From the NCBI RefSeq assembly GCF_001638985.1, contig NW_017265145.1:744001-808000 (forward strand): DNA of 64,000 nucleotides, in the 5' to 3' direction. The notes beneath the pieces were generated by a model. That model was given only the letters and a program-made list of their open reading frames with translations. It did no database searches and had not been told where the DNA came from. The DNA comes from Phycomyces blakesleeanus NRRL 1555(-) (taxonomy: Eukaryota > Mucoromycota > Mucoromycetes > Mucorales > Phycomycetaceae). Below are positions 1-10,232 of the stretch, in pieces; within the stretch, counting starts at the first letter, position 1, and each line of letters opens with the position of its first letter. The position numbers and the translations under genes were made by a program.

Positions 1-1131
1 TAAAAATGCCTTTTTGTTTTGTTAGAAGCACAATCAATAAATTTAATCAAATCATTTACCTTGGATAGGAAGTGCGATGTAGGACATCAGAGAAAAGAAT
101 GGATTGACTTTTGACGTAGCAGCCATAATGCATACATTTATAACTGACCAGATACGAGTGATAATCAAGACTATGTATGTAGAATATGAGTATACAATCA
201 CAAGAATCACACAATATATCAAATGATCTCAATTATTAAGCGAAAATAATCATGTATCTTTCTTCTTACCAATAGGGTACCAAATAACTCTACTGACTGT
301 CTTTAAAACATATGATGATTCTAGTTTTCGGTCATTTCTTGTTGACAACTGGGATTGCAGTAAGCTTGATGGCATTGATGGTTGCTCTTCCGGCATGGTA
401 CCCAAGCGGTGACGAGGTCGAAAAAATAGATGTGAAAAACAATAGTTGCGGTTGTTTTGGTTACTATCCACAGCTAGATTTGCATTAATTGCGACCTCTT
501 CTCTTCGCATTTTGATCAAGATTATGCAGATTGAAATACAGCAGTAAAGAATAAAGATGGCTACCCAGAGGTATATAGTAGTGATGGCCCACAAAAGTGA
601 TCCCCTGTGGGTTGAGGCGTTGTACCAGCAAATCCCCATATGATTATTATGGCCGTAGTGTGTATTCTTTGGAAATAGAGGTAATATAGCGAGTATGAAT
701 GCAATAGAAAAACTTCCAATGACATAGTACCACCCGAGGTGTTTGATGTTACGGGCAGAATGAACGTAGACCAAATGCAGATTGATGGCCATACAGGTGA
801 AGCAGGCTGCACTAAACACATTGCAGAATATGAATAGAAACATGCAAAATCCACAAGTTTTTACCGGAAGGAATGGTTTGTTTCGGCACATCGAAGCTGC
901 ACCGAGAAACATGTGCGATATGGCACCATAAACTAGTAAACGAAGTGATGCGCGGTCGTAACTTGGAGCTATCCAGCGAATGAAGCCATAACCGAGACAT
1001 ACGATTGCAGTGCCGATGAATGATATGATAAATAGACCACCACTGATTTTTTTTGAAAATGTCAAAAGATCATCAGGTACAACCCCAGCATCTAGTTCTG
1101 TCTGATTAAAGTGCCATAAAAACGACGCCAT
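1..1131 (-). CDS. Seven-transmembrane receptor, cAMP-receptor-like fungal GPCR (3' end outside window)
   Basis: Two exons are visible: 270-1131 and 60-170. A donor at 59-58 leads off the left edge, so the C-terminus is missing. The phases match (GTAAGA donor at 269, TACATAG acceptor at 171). The protein starts MASFLWHFNQTELDAG, with a likely glycosylated NQT before the first helix. Hydrophobic helices follow around residues 30-53, 65-85, 90-120, 130-150 and 180-205. A long basic loop rich in Ser/Gln/Asn follows (about 210-280), then TM6-TM7 in exon 2 (ITRIWSVINVCIMAA and FFSLMSYIALP). The layout fits the Dictyostelium cAR/Git3-like GPCR group expanded in early fungi, which signals through heterotrimeric G proteins at the plasma membrane. 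The ligand cannot be inferred. The start is the first ATG of the open frame. Confidence 0.8.
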
Positions 1132-1523
1132 GCATGGTAATCCTAGTAGCGAGAAAATAAATTATGGTCTACAAGAAGAGTGTCGAAAATAATGCAAAAA
1201 AAAAATCAATAAAAATAAATATATAGATTTATTACCAAACTGAAACCTGTCAACTACATTTCCAAGAATTTTATCTAGCTGATATTAAATATCATATGTA
1301 TATAATATTTAATCCTGGTTTACACCCCAGTGTAATGGTGAATAGGTGTATATCCCTTATATAATTGGGCAAGAGTTGCATAATATTTATATTTGTGGTA
1401 TTTAAAAGGGCTTAGATGCCTACAATATCAAAGTCTCGGAAAATACAGTTTGTTTCAATTTGCAAATAAATTTATACATTCTTGTTGATATATATATATT
1501 CTCTCTCTCTCTGTCTTTCCCCC
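1132..1523. other. Intergenic, promoter side of the receptor gene
   Basis: This AT-rich spacer lies between the TMEM230 3' end and the receptor start, both on minus. It contains a CT microsatellite near 1500-1512. No ORF or RNA gene is evident. Confidence 0.6.
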
Positions 1524-2093
1524 CTACTCTCCCCAGTCGGGAATCATGGCAAATTCATACCCGGGATATCTGTAGTACGCATAATAGGCAATGTACATAT
1601 GATACACACCTATGTTAAAGAAGATATTTTACATATATTTAGCTGTGCATAGGCTATGGGTGTGATTTATTTATAGAATATATATTACCTGGAATAAACA
1701 TTATACATCCAACAACGATAAATGGAATTCCTCTTTCTCCCCAACCCTTTATTTTTATAGCCACCGTTAGTATTAGAAACATTTGTTTAGTGTGAAAGTC
1801 ATAAATAAACTTACATTTGCAGTAATATAATCAAGCTTAATCAAGACTCCAACTACAATAAGAGCCGATCCTGCCAAGAATAACAATGTAGCCAAGAAGA
1901 TTGCTTGCCATGGCACTGTGATGACAGTATTAGTTTTTTATTTTCTTTTATTTTCTTCTTTTCGAGCATGTATATGTATAAATTGTTTGCCTTCTGGCTC
2001 TGGTGCAATAAACTGCTCGGCCGAAAAGCCGCTATCTTCTTGAAGTTGAGCTCGTTGTCGACGCTTTGATTTCGATTTGAATGGATTGTGCAT
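1524..2093 (-). CDS. TMEM230: TMEM230-family small membrane protein
   Basis: Four exons (1991-2093, 1815-1915, 1689-1746, 1524-1609) give 115 aa, close to the ~120 aa of the animal protein. The phases agree only if intron 1 is a GC-AG intron: the donor reads AAG|GCAAAC and the acceptor CATCACAG. Landmarks are EVPWQAIFLATLLFLAGSA (TM1), ERGIPFIVVGCIMFIPG (TM2), and the family tail in which HMYIAYYAYYRYPGYEF runs into IPDWGE and the stop. TMEM230 proteins have two TM segments and act in secretory/endosomal vesicle trafficking; that role comes from the animal family and is not shown here. The basic N-terminus (MHNPFKSKSKRRQR) probably faces the cytosol. This gene is easily missed because no long ORF covers it; the open frame at 1853-2161 is a shadow. 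Confidence 0.9.
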
Positions 2094-2405
2094 TGGGATT
2101 CGAAGAAAATCACAAAGTTGCGGTCAAGTGAAAAATAAAAAGCCAAAAGTCGGCATGCCATAGCTTTTTAGCCCAACTCCGCCAAAGTTGCTCACATGGT
2201 TTAGCCCAAAAGACGAGAAATGGAGAAAATAATAATAATCTCTTTTCCTCTTCTTCTAGTAACATAGAGCTATCATATTCACGGACATTATATATATAAT
2301 AAGGCTCAGTTTGTTGGACAAATTTTACATATACATGTATAACTATCTTTTGTGTATATGTTTATATGTGCATATATAAAAAATCGAATTATAAATATCT
2401 TTAAT
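2094..2405. other. Intergenic between TMEM230 and NIPSNAP
   Basis: About 310 bases of AT-rich sequence upstream of TMEM230 and downstream of the NIPSNAP stop (both minus). I see no feature beyond AT runs. Confidence 0.5.
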
Positions 2406-3927
2406 CTATCTTAAGGGACTGTAGGTCAAAGGCTTCAATATGTAAGACTGCATACTATCAATAAAGCGAACTATGTAGACAGCAATTAATAATCTTAGAA
2501 TACTCACAAAATTTCTAATGTATTTGATATAAATATTAGCTTACCAGTCTTGTAAACTGTATCAGACCATCCCTCCACATTCCAGGCCTCCTCACGCGTT
2601 GTCTTGCGTGCTTGTAAATCCCTATCGTAATACCCCAAGCCAATTTAGTAACTTGTCTATTTCAAACAACTTATACTTACGGATAAGACCACATATGGTG
2701 AACAGTATTCAGGTCACCGAGTTGACTGAACCAGGCACCCACAGGTTCACAGAATTGACGTCTGCACTCGAGGCCCTTTCGCCTATAGAAATTGATTATT
2801 TTAATGATCTCTTTCTAACCCTCTGTGCGTGTGTAGATTACGGATACATTTCTTAATAGACAAGGTAGCTTACCAGTGCATTTCCCATTCCAGCAGATGT
2901 CCAGGCTACACAAGAAAGTATACCTTGTTAAGCGGATATTTAAAGAATATACGTCATATTTTGATTATTCTTACCTTTAGACTATACTTTCGTAGTTCAT
3001 ATATTCCGTTTGTTACGGTAGGCGGAGATGTCTTCCAGAAAGAAAACTCAAGCATGATGTTGTTATATCTGGAGATCAACAGAGGACGAAGTTCCTTCAT
3101 AAACTGTGCGTAGGCCTAAAATGTAGTATTATTATGGCAATCAAAGGAAATGTTACTAGATTCTGTGTAAACTTACAGGATCCCGAGCTAACTGCGCCAT
3201 AGTGTGCTGATGTCCAGGATACCCTTTGTATTCCCAAATGTGAACTAGTGTAACAGTGGGTTTCAGTATCAATAATCCATGATTCACCTAGGAAACATCA
3301 TTGATTTTCCCACCCCAAATTCGTTTACCCCACTTATTCAGTTCATTTTTAAACCAAGAAAAAACACGAAACACCATCTTACCAAACGTATCCAATTCTC
3401 CTACTTCAATGGACCAGCTTCCACACAGATGAACATCGTTGGCAGGATCATTTGCGATCCGAGGATAGTGAAGAGATCTGATGCGCATAAAGAAAAATGG
3501 TTTATTTTCATTTTCTTTTTATATAAAGAACCCACTTTCTTACTTACACTAATTTGATGTATTCTTCAACCTTGTCGGGCTTAACTCGATGCTCTATATC
3601 CAGCGGTTAGGTTAGGATGGGTATATTTATGTATAGCAACCATTAGAAGCCAAACTTACTCTGAAGCTCATGAACATATTTTCCTCTAGCGAGCACCTTG
3701 GAATGAGTTTGGCTTTCATCTTCCTTGACTACTTTTGATCCATAAAGCACAGCTTCGATGATTTCATTGGCCTTATTGGGAAGGGATGCCACAGTATCTT
3801 CCTCCTTGGTCCGGAGTCTGATCGGAGAAGTATGAAGTCTTGCTAAAGGGGTAAGCATACGTACACCAGGAAGCACATTGGAGATACGTGCTCGAGCAGC
3901 TTGTCTGGTAAGCGATAGCATTAACAA
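2406..3927 (-). CDS. NIPSNAP-family mitochondrial protein
   Basis: Nine exons: 3660-3927, 3548-3593, 3383-3477, 3177-3244, 2975-3115, 2874-2905, 2681-2782, 2545-2621, 2406-2470. The total is 894 nt, 297 aa, and every junction is in phase. The N-terminus (MLMLSLTRQAARARIS...RMLTPLARLHTS) is Arg/Ser-rich with no acidic residues, as in a mitochondrial presequence. Family landmarks follow: SKVLARGKYVHELQ, HRVKPDKVEEYIKLV, PRIANDPANDVHLCGSW, VHIWEYKGYPGHQ, FWKTSPPTVTNGIYELR, PGHLLEWEMHW and the C-terminal ILKPLTYSPLR. NIPSNAPs are stress-responsive αβ-barrel proteins associated with mitochondria; in animals NIPSNAP1/2 mark damaged mitochondria for mitophagy. Their biochemical activity is not settled. 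The gene is unusually exon-rich for its size, with exons down to 32 nt. Confidence 0.92.
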
Positions 3928-4142
3928 TAAAAAGTAAAAATAAAATAAAATAAAGATTGGTGATTTGGAATAATGAAAAAGAAAAAGAAGAGGAAGAGGA
4001 ACAAAACTCTCACACCCAGAAAGTATTTAGTTTTAGTATTTTTTTATAGACTATGCATCTTGCGTCACACCATACTCTCACCCACACACTTGTAATATGC
4101 TTACAACTTTATCCATTTATTTATAATTTATATATAGTATAT

Positions 4143-4837
4143 TTAATTAACATCTGTAGTGTCTACGATATCTTGGGATGCTACTTTTTGACTGTCTTTG
4201 GAGTCTGTGGCCGTGACTGTGGCCTTGGTCTTTGTCGTTGTTGCCGGTGTTTGTGCTGATGTGTCTTTAATAGTCTTTTGCTTCTTTGGCGCTGATCCTT
4301 CATTCTCTAAGGCTTCTTTTCGTCGTTCAATAGCCGTCTTTAATGTGAGTGTAGGTGGAATGACATCTTCAAGAAACTCGAATTGTTCTACCTCTGTCAC
4401 AGTAGAAGCTATTAACAAGTAAAATATATTGTAAATTAGTATAGATTAATCAACCAAGAACTGCAATATTATGTTACTTTTTTTTTACTTTGATAATTTT
4501 ATTTTACCTAAATCTTTATAGTAAACTGTCTTTCTTTTGTCTCGCTTAGCTCTCTGATATCCTTCTGTGACAAGGTATTCCATAAACAATTCCTGTAATA
4601 TACAATATATAAATATACAATGTTTTTAATTGACATTTCAAAATTTCAAGAATCAATACTACAAGTGAATGTGGTATTTGTACTCACAGTAGCATAAGCA
4701 ACACAGAATATAGCTTCTGCATTGATCAATGACACATCCTTGTCTTCTTTGATGACGCGTTTGACTCTTGCCAAAGGTATGATTGTTGTGCCTGGCAAGC
4801 GTTCGAGTTTTGAGTTGACGGTTGCCTCGGATTCCAT
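4143..4837 (-). CDS. Histone-fold protein, Dpb3/POLE4/CHRAC1 type
   Basis: Three exons (4688-4837, 4508-4592, 4143-4408) give 166 aa. The H2A/NF-YC-like fold covers about residues 15-95: LPGTTIIPLARVKRVIKED, then NAEAIFCVAYATELFMEYL, then GYQRAKRDKRKTVYYKDL. The rest is an acidic-polar, low-complexity tail (STVTEVEQFEFLEDVIPP...). The histone-fold sequence is typical of the small DNA polymerase epsilon subunit Dpb3/POLE4 and of the remodelling factor subunit CHRAC1. Both dimerise with a partner histone-fold protein and bind double-stranded DNA in the nucleus. Sequence alone does not decide between them. POL2, the polymerase epsilon catalytic subunit, is 48 kb away in the same window, but I infer no functional linkage from that. 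Confidence 0.88.
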
Positions 4838-6027
4838 GAGTTATGAATGAATGAATAAAAAAGAGAGTTGTGTAGGGCAAAGTAAGGGACTTTGAAGGTT
4901 AGGAAAAAAAAATGCCAGTCAAAGCGAAACTGCCTTATTCTGGTGACTGCTTCGTTTCTCCATTTCCAGACATTATGAATATAGAAATTGAGTAAAGGTA
5001 TGTAATAAACTAATATTTGTTGTTCTTTAATACAACTGATAATTAACATTTATGCATGTTATGCAAGTAATATACTTGGTTAATAGTCTTGTAATAAACT
5101 GGGCATTTTCAGTAATCCATTATAAACGGTCCTTTTATATATATATAAAGGTTTATGATTTTAAACTCTTAATAATGCAAAAAAAACTTATATAGAAAGA
5201 TGTGTTATATTTTGGTACATCATGGCCATATTCTTGGTAATCCGCTTATTCCTATTACTATTGAAGGGCTGAATATGCTGATTTATTTAATCTCATCCAA
5301 ACATCATAATTTATAATGTCACACAGTTGCAAAATGAATAGTGAATTAAGGAGTGATGCTAGGGAGTACTCTCAATGTGATGAGCAATAATCTCAGTGTG
5401 TGAATGTCGGATTACTAGATTATTTATCTGATAAAAGAGTTCGTGGCTTTTACAAATGGAAGAAAAAGGGTGGATATTGACTTGTTGCCTAGATATGTAA
5501 ATATGTAAATATATATATATATATATATTTGATAAAGAGAAGAGCATAATACATGTTGCTCTTGACTATCTGGGTCTGACAACCAAATGTGAAAATATGA
5601 AAAGGCTTTTTGAGGTAAATGTACATTAGAAACGTGTAATATTTTCTTATATGTTGCTAATGCATTTCAAAAAAAAATAGTGCTTGCAGTGACATCAAAT
5701 GAGTTACTATAGACCTTATATTATTCAAAAGTAAATCCAGGATGTTTACTAATGAACAGCCTTTGAACAATAAATAAATAAAATTCTGAAAACCTATTAT
5801 GATTTAAATAGGTGGAGACTCTAGCTGTGTAACCATTTTTATTGGAATACAAAGATCCAAAATAAAATTCTATATCAGTGTACTGTACATAATATAGCTT
5901 TATTCTATTGGAGGATGCGGGGACTAAACCAATTTATTTTTTTTGCTTGTTCCCGGCGGTCAAATAAAAAAACACAATGCATCAAGTAGGAAAGAAAAAT
6001 AACTCGGAAAAAGTTGTTCTTTTCATT
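4838..6027. other. Intergenic (1.2 kb)
   Basis: AT-rich spacer between two divergent genes (histone-fold protein on minus, Q-salvage gene on plus), so it must hold both promoters. An AT dinucleotide run lies near 5509-5528. I recognise no ORF or RNA gene. Confidence 0.5.
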
Positions 6028-7215
6028 ATGTCTCTCCCTACTGACAATTTCCTTGACGCAGTTCGCGTATCATCCAGAAAATGTATCGAAAAAAGTGCAG
6101 TCAAGGTTGGCATTTAACTTGAGCAAACACTAAAGTTGTATCTAACGCGTTCTATTCTAGATATCCGACGAAGGCATACGTACTTTCCTTCAGAACCTCG
6201 ACAAGCATCAGTTTGAAGAGCTTGCAATCGACTCTCCCATGCGCATGCCTCTCAAGTTCAATTCAGTGGCAGAAGAAATCAATTTTGTCAGTTTTATTGA
6301 CTTATTAAACTTTGGAAGCGGCTATCGTGTACCTCTTCATGAATTGGCTGGTAGAGGGTAAGAGACGTAAACACTCCATCCCAAAGCATGAATATCTTTA
6401 TAATTATCATTGCCATTTGCAGTGCTTTCGATACTATCCGCTTTGGTGCCATGTCTTTTCACATCGGAGGGACACCTATGACAGCCAATAAATTCAAAAA
6501 TATCACAGCCTATGAAGTATCAGAGATCTTCCAGATCCCTATTGAGCGTGATGTTCATCCTCCCAACATGCCCTTTGTCACAATGTCCGAACCGACTCCT
6601 CTTAAGCCATTGGCGGTTGGAATTGCTTCCGTTCTCAATACTACTGGTGAATTCCTCGAAAAGCATCACTACAACGACATGGCTAGTTTTATATTGGATG
6701 TTACCAAGCCGCAGTCGAATCAGATGCCCTCTGCTTCCAGACTTGTAGAGCATCTCGTAAGAGCGCTGCCGGGATTGCAGGATCTTTACACTATCGACGG
6801 TGAAGATGTATACATTTTTAAAAAGGCACAGATCCTCACTTATCACTTGTGGATGTTCTTTAAGGATCAGGATCCTGATCGATTTGACTTTGCAGACATT
6901 GAACGTTTGACAATCTTTTCTGATAATGTGATTCCTACTATGCTAGAACATCTAGGAATCTTGGTTATTCCTTCTGAATGGAAGCAAGATATTGTAGATA
7001 ATAAGGACATTGGTGAAGAAAAGGCAACGATTCTTCGAGCAGCTGCTATTGTGGCATGTGATAAAATTGTTCAACTGACACGGTCATCATCACCCATTGG
7101 ACAAATCACAAACATGATTGAAGGTGACCTTGATGTGTATCTCTGGAGACTTGGAAAGGAAGGCGAATATCGAAATATTCCTCGGATTGAGTGGAGGGAC
7201 ACAGTGATGTTTTAG
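6028..7215 (+). CDS. QNG1: Queuosine-nucleotide N-glycosylase/hydrolase (Q-salvage family, DUF2419)
   Basis: Three exons (6028-6105, 6161-6357, 6423-7215) give 355 aa against ~341 for the human enzyme. The apparent start at 6388 (MNIFIIII...) is intron read-through. Landmarks are MSLPTDNFLDAVRVSSRK, FNSVAEEINFVSFIDLLNFG, FDTIRFGAMSFHIGGTP, LYTIDGEDVYIFKKAQILTY, LTIFSDNVIPTMLEHLG, LRAAAIVACDKIVQL and the C-terminal YLWRLGKEGEYRNIPR. The family releases queuine base from queuosine-5'-monophosphate, so that tRNA-guanine transglycosylase can re-use it in tRNA anticodons. Eukaryotes cannot make queuine, so its presence implies scavenging from diet or bacteria. No TGT gene is visible here. The intron donors are GTTGGC (weak) and GTAAGA. 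Confidence 0.92.
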
Positions 7216-7523
7216 CTAGTCTTTATTTAAAATATACAATAAAAATATTTATATAAGCATTTCATCATATTTTTTTTCTCTCTTTGGGCCATGCAAGGCG
7301 GCCATCGTGACTTGCTTTCAGGCAAAGGCATGTTTTTGAGCTCTTTCTCTCCCCGCCTTTTGCCTTTCATGCCCTTTTTCGTTACTTTTTGCTCTGGTAC
7401 AACCCTCTGTGTGGTAAGAAAGAAAGCAAAAGAAGGAGAATAATGTGTATAGAAAAAAAGGGATTATTTTTGTATGAACACAAGTAATTAAAATTGTACT
7501 TTTGATGTGGACGTGCCCCAGTG
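7216..7523. promoter_or_regulatory. Spacer/promoter before the zinc-finger gene
   Basis: About 300 bases between tandem plus-strand genes. It carries the QNG1 3' end (AATAAA-like signals near 7238) and presumably the next gene's promoter. No defined site is recognised. Confidence 0.35.
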
Positions 7524-8854
7524 ATGCTTCCACAAGTGCCCCATAATCCACTCTTTGCAGACCGTCTTCCGCAGCCCAGCAGCTACGCATCCGCTCCCAT
7601 AAGACGGGAGTACGACGGTACAAGAACATTCAGCTACACCGATGCTTATTCTGCCCACATTCCCAGTGATTTCTCCATGCAAAATACTCAATCGCCACCG
7701 ACAATATCACATCACAGTTATCAGGAAGACCATCCTTCATCTCCCTTTCCATCCATCAGCACAAGTCCATTCCACACTTTGGATCCAACCAGACAATATG
7801 ATTCTGTTGAACCGGAAAGAAACCAGTCTGTTGATCCATTGGCTGGAAGGTTGACCATGCGCTATTCGTGCAGGACAAGCCCGATACCAGACTGTGATAC
7901 ATATGGTGTCGAAACATCGTATTTGAGTGGGCAATCACAGCAACAGCCGCAACAACAGCGCCAGCAACAGCAACAACAGCAACAGCAACAACAACAGTCG
8001 CAACAACAGCAAAATCAGCAACATCAGCACCAGCAACAGCAACAACAACATCAGCAACAGCACCAGCAACAGCAGTCGCAACAGCAACAACAGCAACAAC
8101 AACAACAACAACAACAACAACAGCGTCAAAGGCAGCAGCACCAGCAACCCCAGCAACCCCAACAGCAGCCTAAACGTCAGCAGCGCCAGCAGCAACATTC
8201 TCAGCAGCAGCAACCCCAACAGCACCATCATGAAAATAAGAAGATAAAGGTCCAGTCATCGACACCGCTTGAAAGACCTTATGTAAGATTTTTGTTTTTA
8301 AGTTGCGAAATCTCATTCTCTTGTTTTAGACGTGTTTATTTCCTAATTGTGGAAAGGCATTTACGCAACAGGGAAACCTTAAGGTAGGGATAAATATTAT
8401 CATTTAGGGCTTGAATTCATTGTTACTCTTATTAGACACATTCCAGAAAGCATACGGGTGAACGACCTTATCATGTAAATAAAATTATGTAGATTTTGCT
8501 GCTAGCAATATATACATACATACATACATGTGTGTATTAACCTCGAAAATTGTAGTGCTTATTTGCAGGATGCCAGAAAGCATTTACTCAACTCGGTAAT
8601 CTCAAGACACACGAGAAGATACACTGGCCAGTTAAGCCTTACATATGCCAATTCGAAGGATGTGGCAAAGGGTTCACACAGCGTGGAAATCTAAAGGTAT
8701 ATCTATATCTATATACACATATACATATACATATATATATGCATACATATGATTTGTATTCAGAAAGTAAAAGGAAAAGAGATTACAGAATGATTCTAAA
8801 AGAAAGTACAATTTTTAGACACATCAAGTCAAAGTACATCAACAACATGCCTAA
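7524..8854 (+). CDS. C2H2 zinc-finger transcription factor with long polyglutamine tract (Azf1-like)
   Basis: Five exons (7524-8282, 8330-8383, 8436-8474, 8556-8696, 8819-8854) give 342 aa. Residues about 140-240 are almost pure Gln with His/Arg/Ser interruptions. Three C-terminal fingers follow: CLFPNCGKAFTQQGNL, CLFAGCQKAFTQLGNL and CQFEGCGKGFTQRGNL, each with paired His. The acceptor of exon 4 is placed at 8555 because the more obvious downstream AG at 8568 would delete the first cysteine of finger 2. The repeated F-T-Q-x-G-N-L-K-T-H helices resemble fungal Azf1, a glucose-responsive nuclear factor that is also Q/N-rich. DNA targets are inferred only. The start is the first ATG in frame; an additional 5' exon cannot be excluded because a CCCCAG acceptor lies just upstream. 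Confidence 0.85.
7936..8235 (+). repeat. CAG/CAA trinucleotide repeat tract (coding polyQ)
   Basis: About 300 bases of mixed CAA/CAG codons inside the first exon of the zinc-finger gene. The CAA/CAG mixture argues for selection on the Gln tract and slows slippage. The complementary strand shows a meaningless poly-Leu frame. Confidence 0.9.
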
Positions 8855-9192
8855 ATCACTTTTTATTTCTTTTTATTTCTTTTTATTTCTTTCCTTTTTC
8901 TTTATTATCTTATGGTTATTATTTTTTTTTATTTCTTCCTTTAAATGTCTTTCTTTTCTATACCCTATCTCCAACCCCACTCCCTTCCTTACGAAGCTTA
9001 TTGCAACCTCTAGGCTATGAAGTGTTTCCCTGAAAAATTCAAATAGATTAGAAAGTGCACACATGCATATGGATGTGAATAAGGAAAAAAGTGCTTAGGT
9101 GAGGGTAGATAAGGATGTTATATATTTGGTTTTATTCGTTTTGCTTATGCATATATTTCGGATATGGTTTTTCTGCTTTTCTTTATTTCTTT
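8855..9192. other. Convergent 3' spacer
   Basis: Spacer between the zinc-finger gene (plus) and the proteasome alpha gene (minus). It is pyrimidine-rich, with three repeats of ttttatttct around 8870-8890. No gene seen. Confidence 0.5.
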
Positions 9193-10232
9193 CTACTGGG
9201 TTTCCTCAGTAGTAGAGGCATTAGCTCCCACATTCTGTTCCTTTAACAAAGCGTCGATCTCGGCTGGTTTATAAAGTTCATATTTAACCTTATCGTTTAC
9301 CAACCGAATGGTAGCGAACTCCACTATATCACACAATTTTAGTTTAACCTCACTTATTTTTTTTGTAACAATAACAATATCAAAAAACAAAGAAAATTAT
9401 TATGCTTACATTTCTCACTTGTCAGTGTTGTACTATCCATAGTCTTGCTCAAAACCTTGATAGCCAATGCCTTGGCTTCCTCCAATGTCAACTCTTCCTT
9501 GTGATCCTGCTTCAGAATACTTTGAGCAGTGGCGTTGTTGGCACCAATGCATGTTGCTTTCCACCCGCCATAGTTACCAGAGGGATCAGAGTGATACAAC
9601 TGGAAACCAAAATGCTCATCATAGCCAGCAAAGATAAAAGACACGCCAAAAGGACGCAGACCACCATACTGTGTATAGCCCTGCTTCAGATCACACAAGC
9701 TCTGTACCAACTGCTCCACAGGGATCTCTTCGTTATAGCTAAACAGATATCTCTGTGCACTTGCTCGTGCCCAGTTGATGAGGATATTTGCGTCGGCTGT
9801 AATTCCTGCAACACCACAAATCATATTGCTATATATACATAGTAATGATGTAAGCAAAAGTATACAATGACTGAATAAAGCAAAAATAAAAACATAAAAA
9901 CAAAATCGTATTGTGGATTACGCAACTCGTTCAACTTGTAAATCTTCTCGGACGACGCAGTCTGTTCGAGTAGCTTTGAGGTGACCTTTTTCTCTGCAGC
10001 AATGACAATTCCATCTTTGGCAAGAATTCCAAGAGCAATTCCGGCGTGAGAAATTGCCTCCATGGCATACTCAACCTGGTAAAGACGACCTATCAGGCTG
10101 TGGGCGTCAGGTACAAGCCAGAATATACGTGGGTTATTGGCTTTACAGCCTTCCCAGCAACGTATAAACGCGTCATTGAGATTTACCTTCAGGAGAAAAG
10201 ATTGTCGTTCTCGAATCGTATCTTCGTGACAT
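9193..10232 (-). CDS. PRE9: 20S proteasome subunit alpha type 4 (alpha-3, Pre9/PSMA4)
   Basis: Four exons: 10187-10232, 9927-10089, 9410-9828, 9193-9323. Total 252 aa. The N-terminal proteasome alpha signature is complete ([20 protein letters not shown] then [12 protein letters not shown]). Family landmarks are [59 protein letters not shown] and [16 protein letters not shown]. As an alpha subunit it belongs to the outer gate ring and is not catalytic. The intron after KLND uses the atypical donor GA|GTTGCG; I chose it because it alone restores the conserved [11 protein letters not shown] stretch. Upstream (10311-10337) are CGCGCAC and GTGACGT motifs that also occur upstream of RPT6. Confidence 0.95.

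Noticed and set aside
6388..6420. MNIFIIIIAICS start of the Q-salvage frame, looks like a signal peptide
   Set aside because: These residues are intron sequence; the true upstream exons at 6028-6105 and 6161-6357 carry the conserved N-terminal family segments.
7935..8231. Poly-leucine frame opposite the polyQ tract
   Set aside because: Merely the complement of CAG/CAA repeats.
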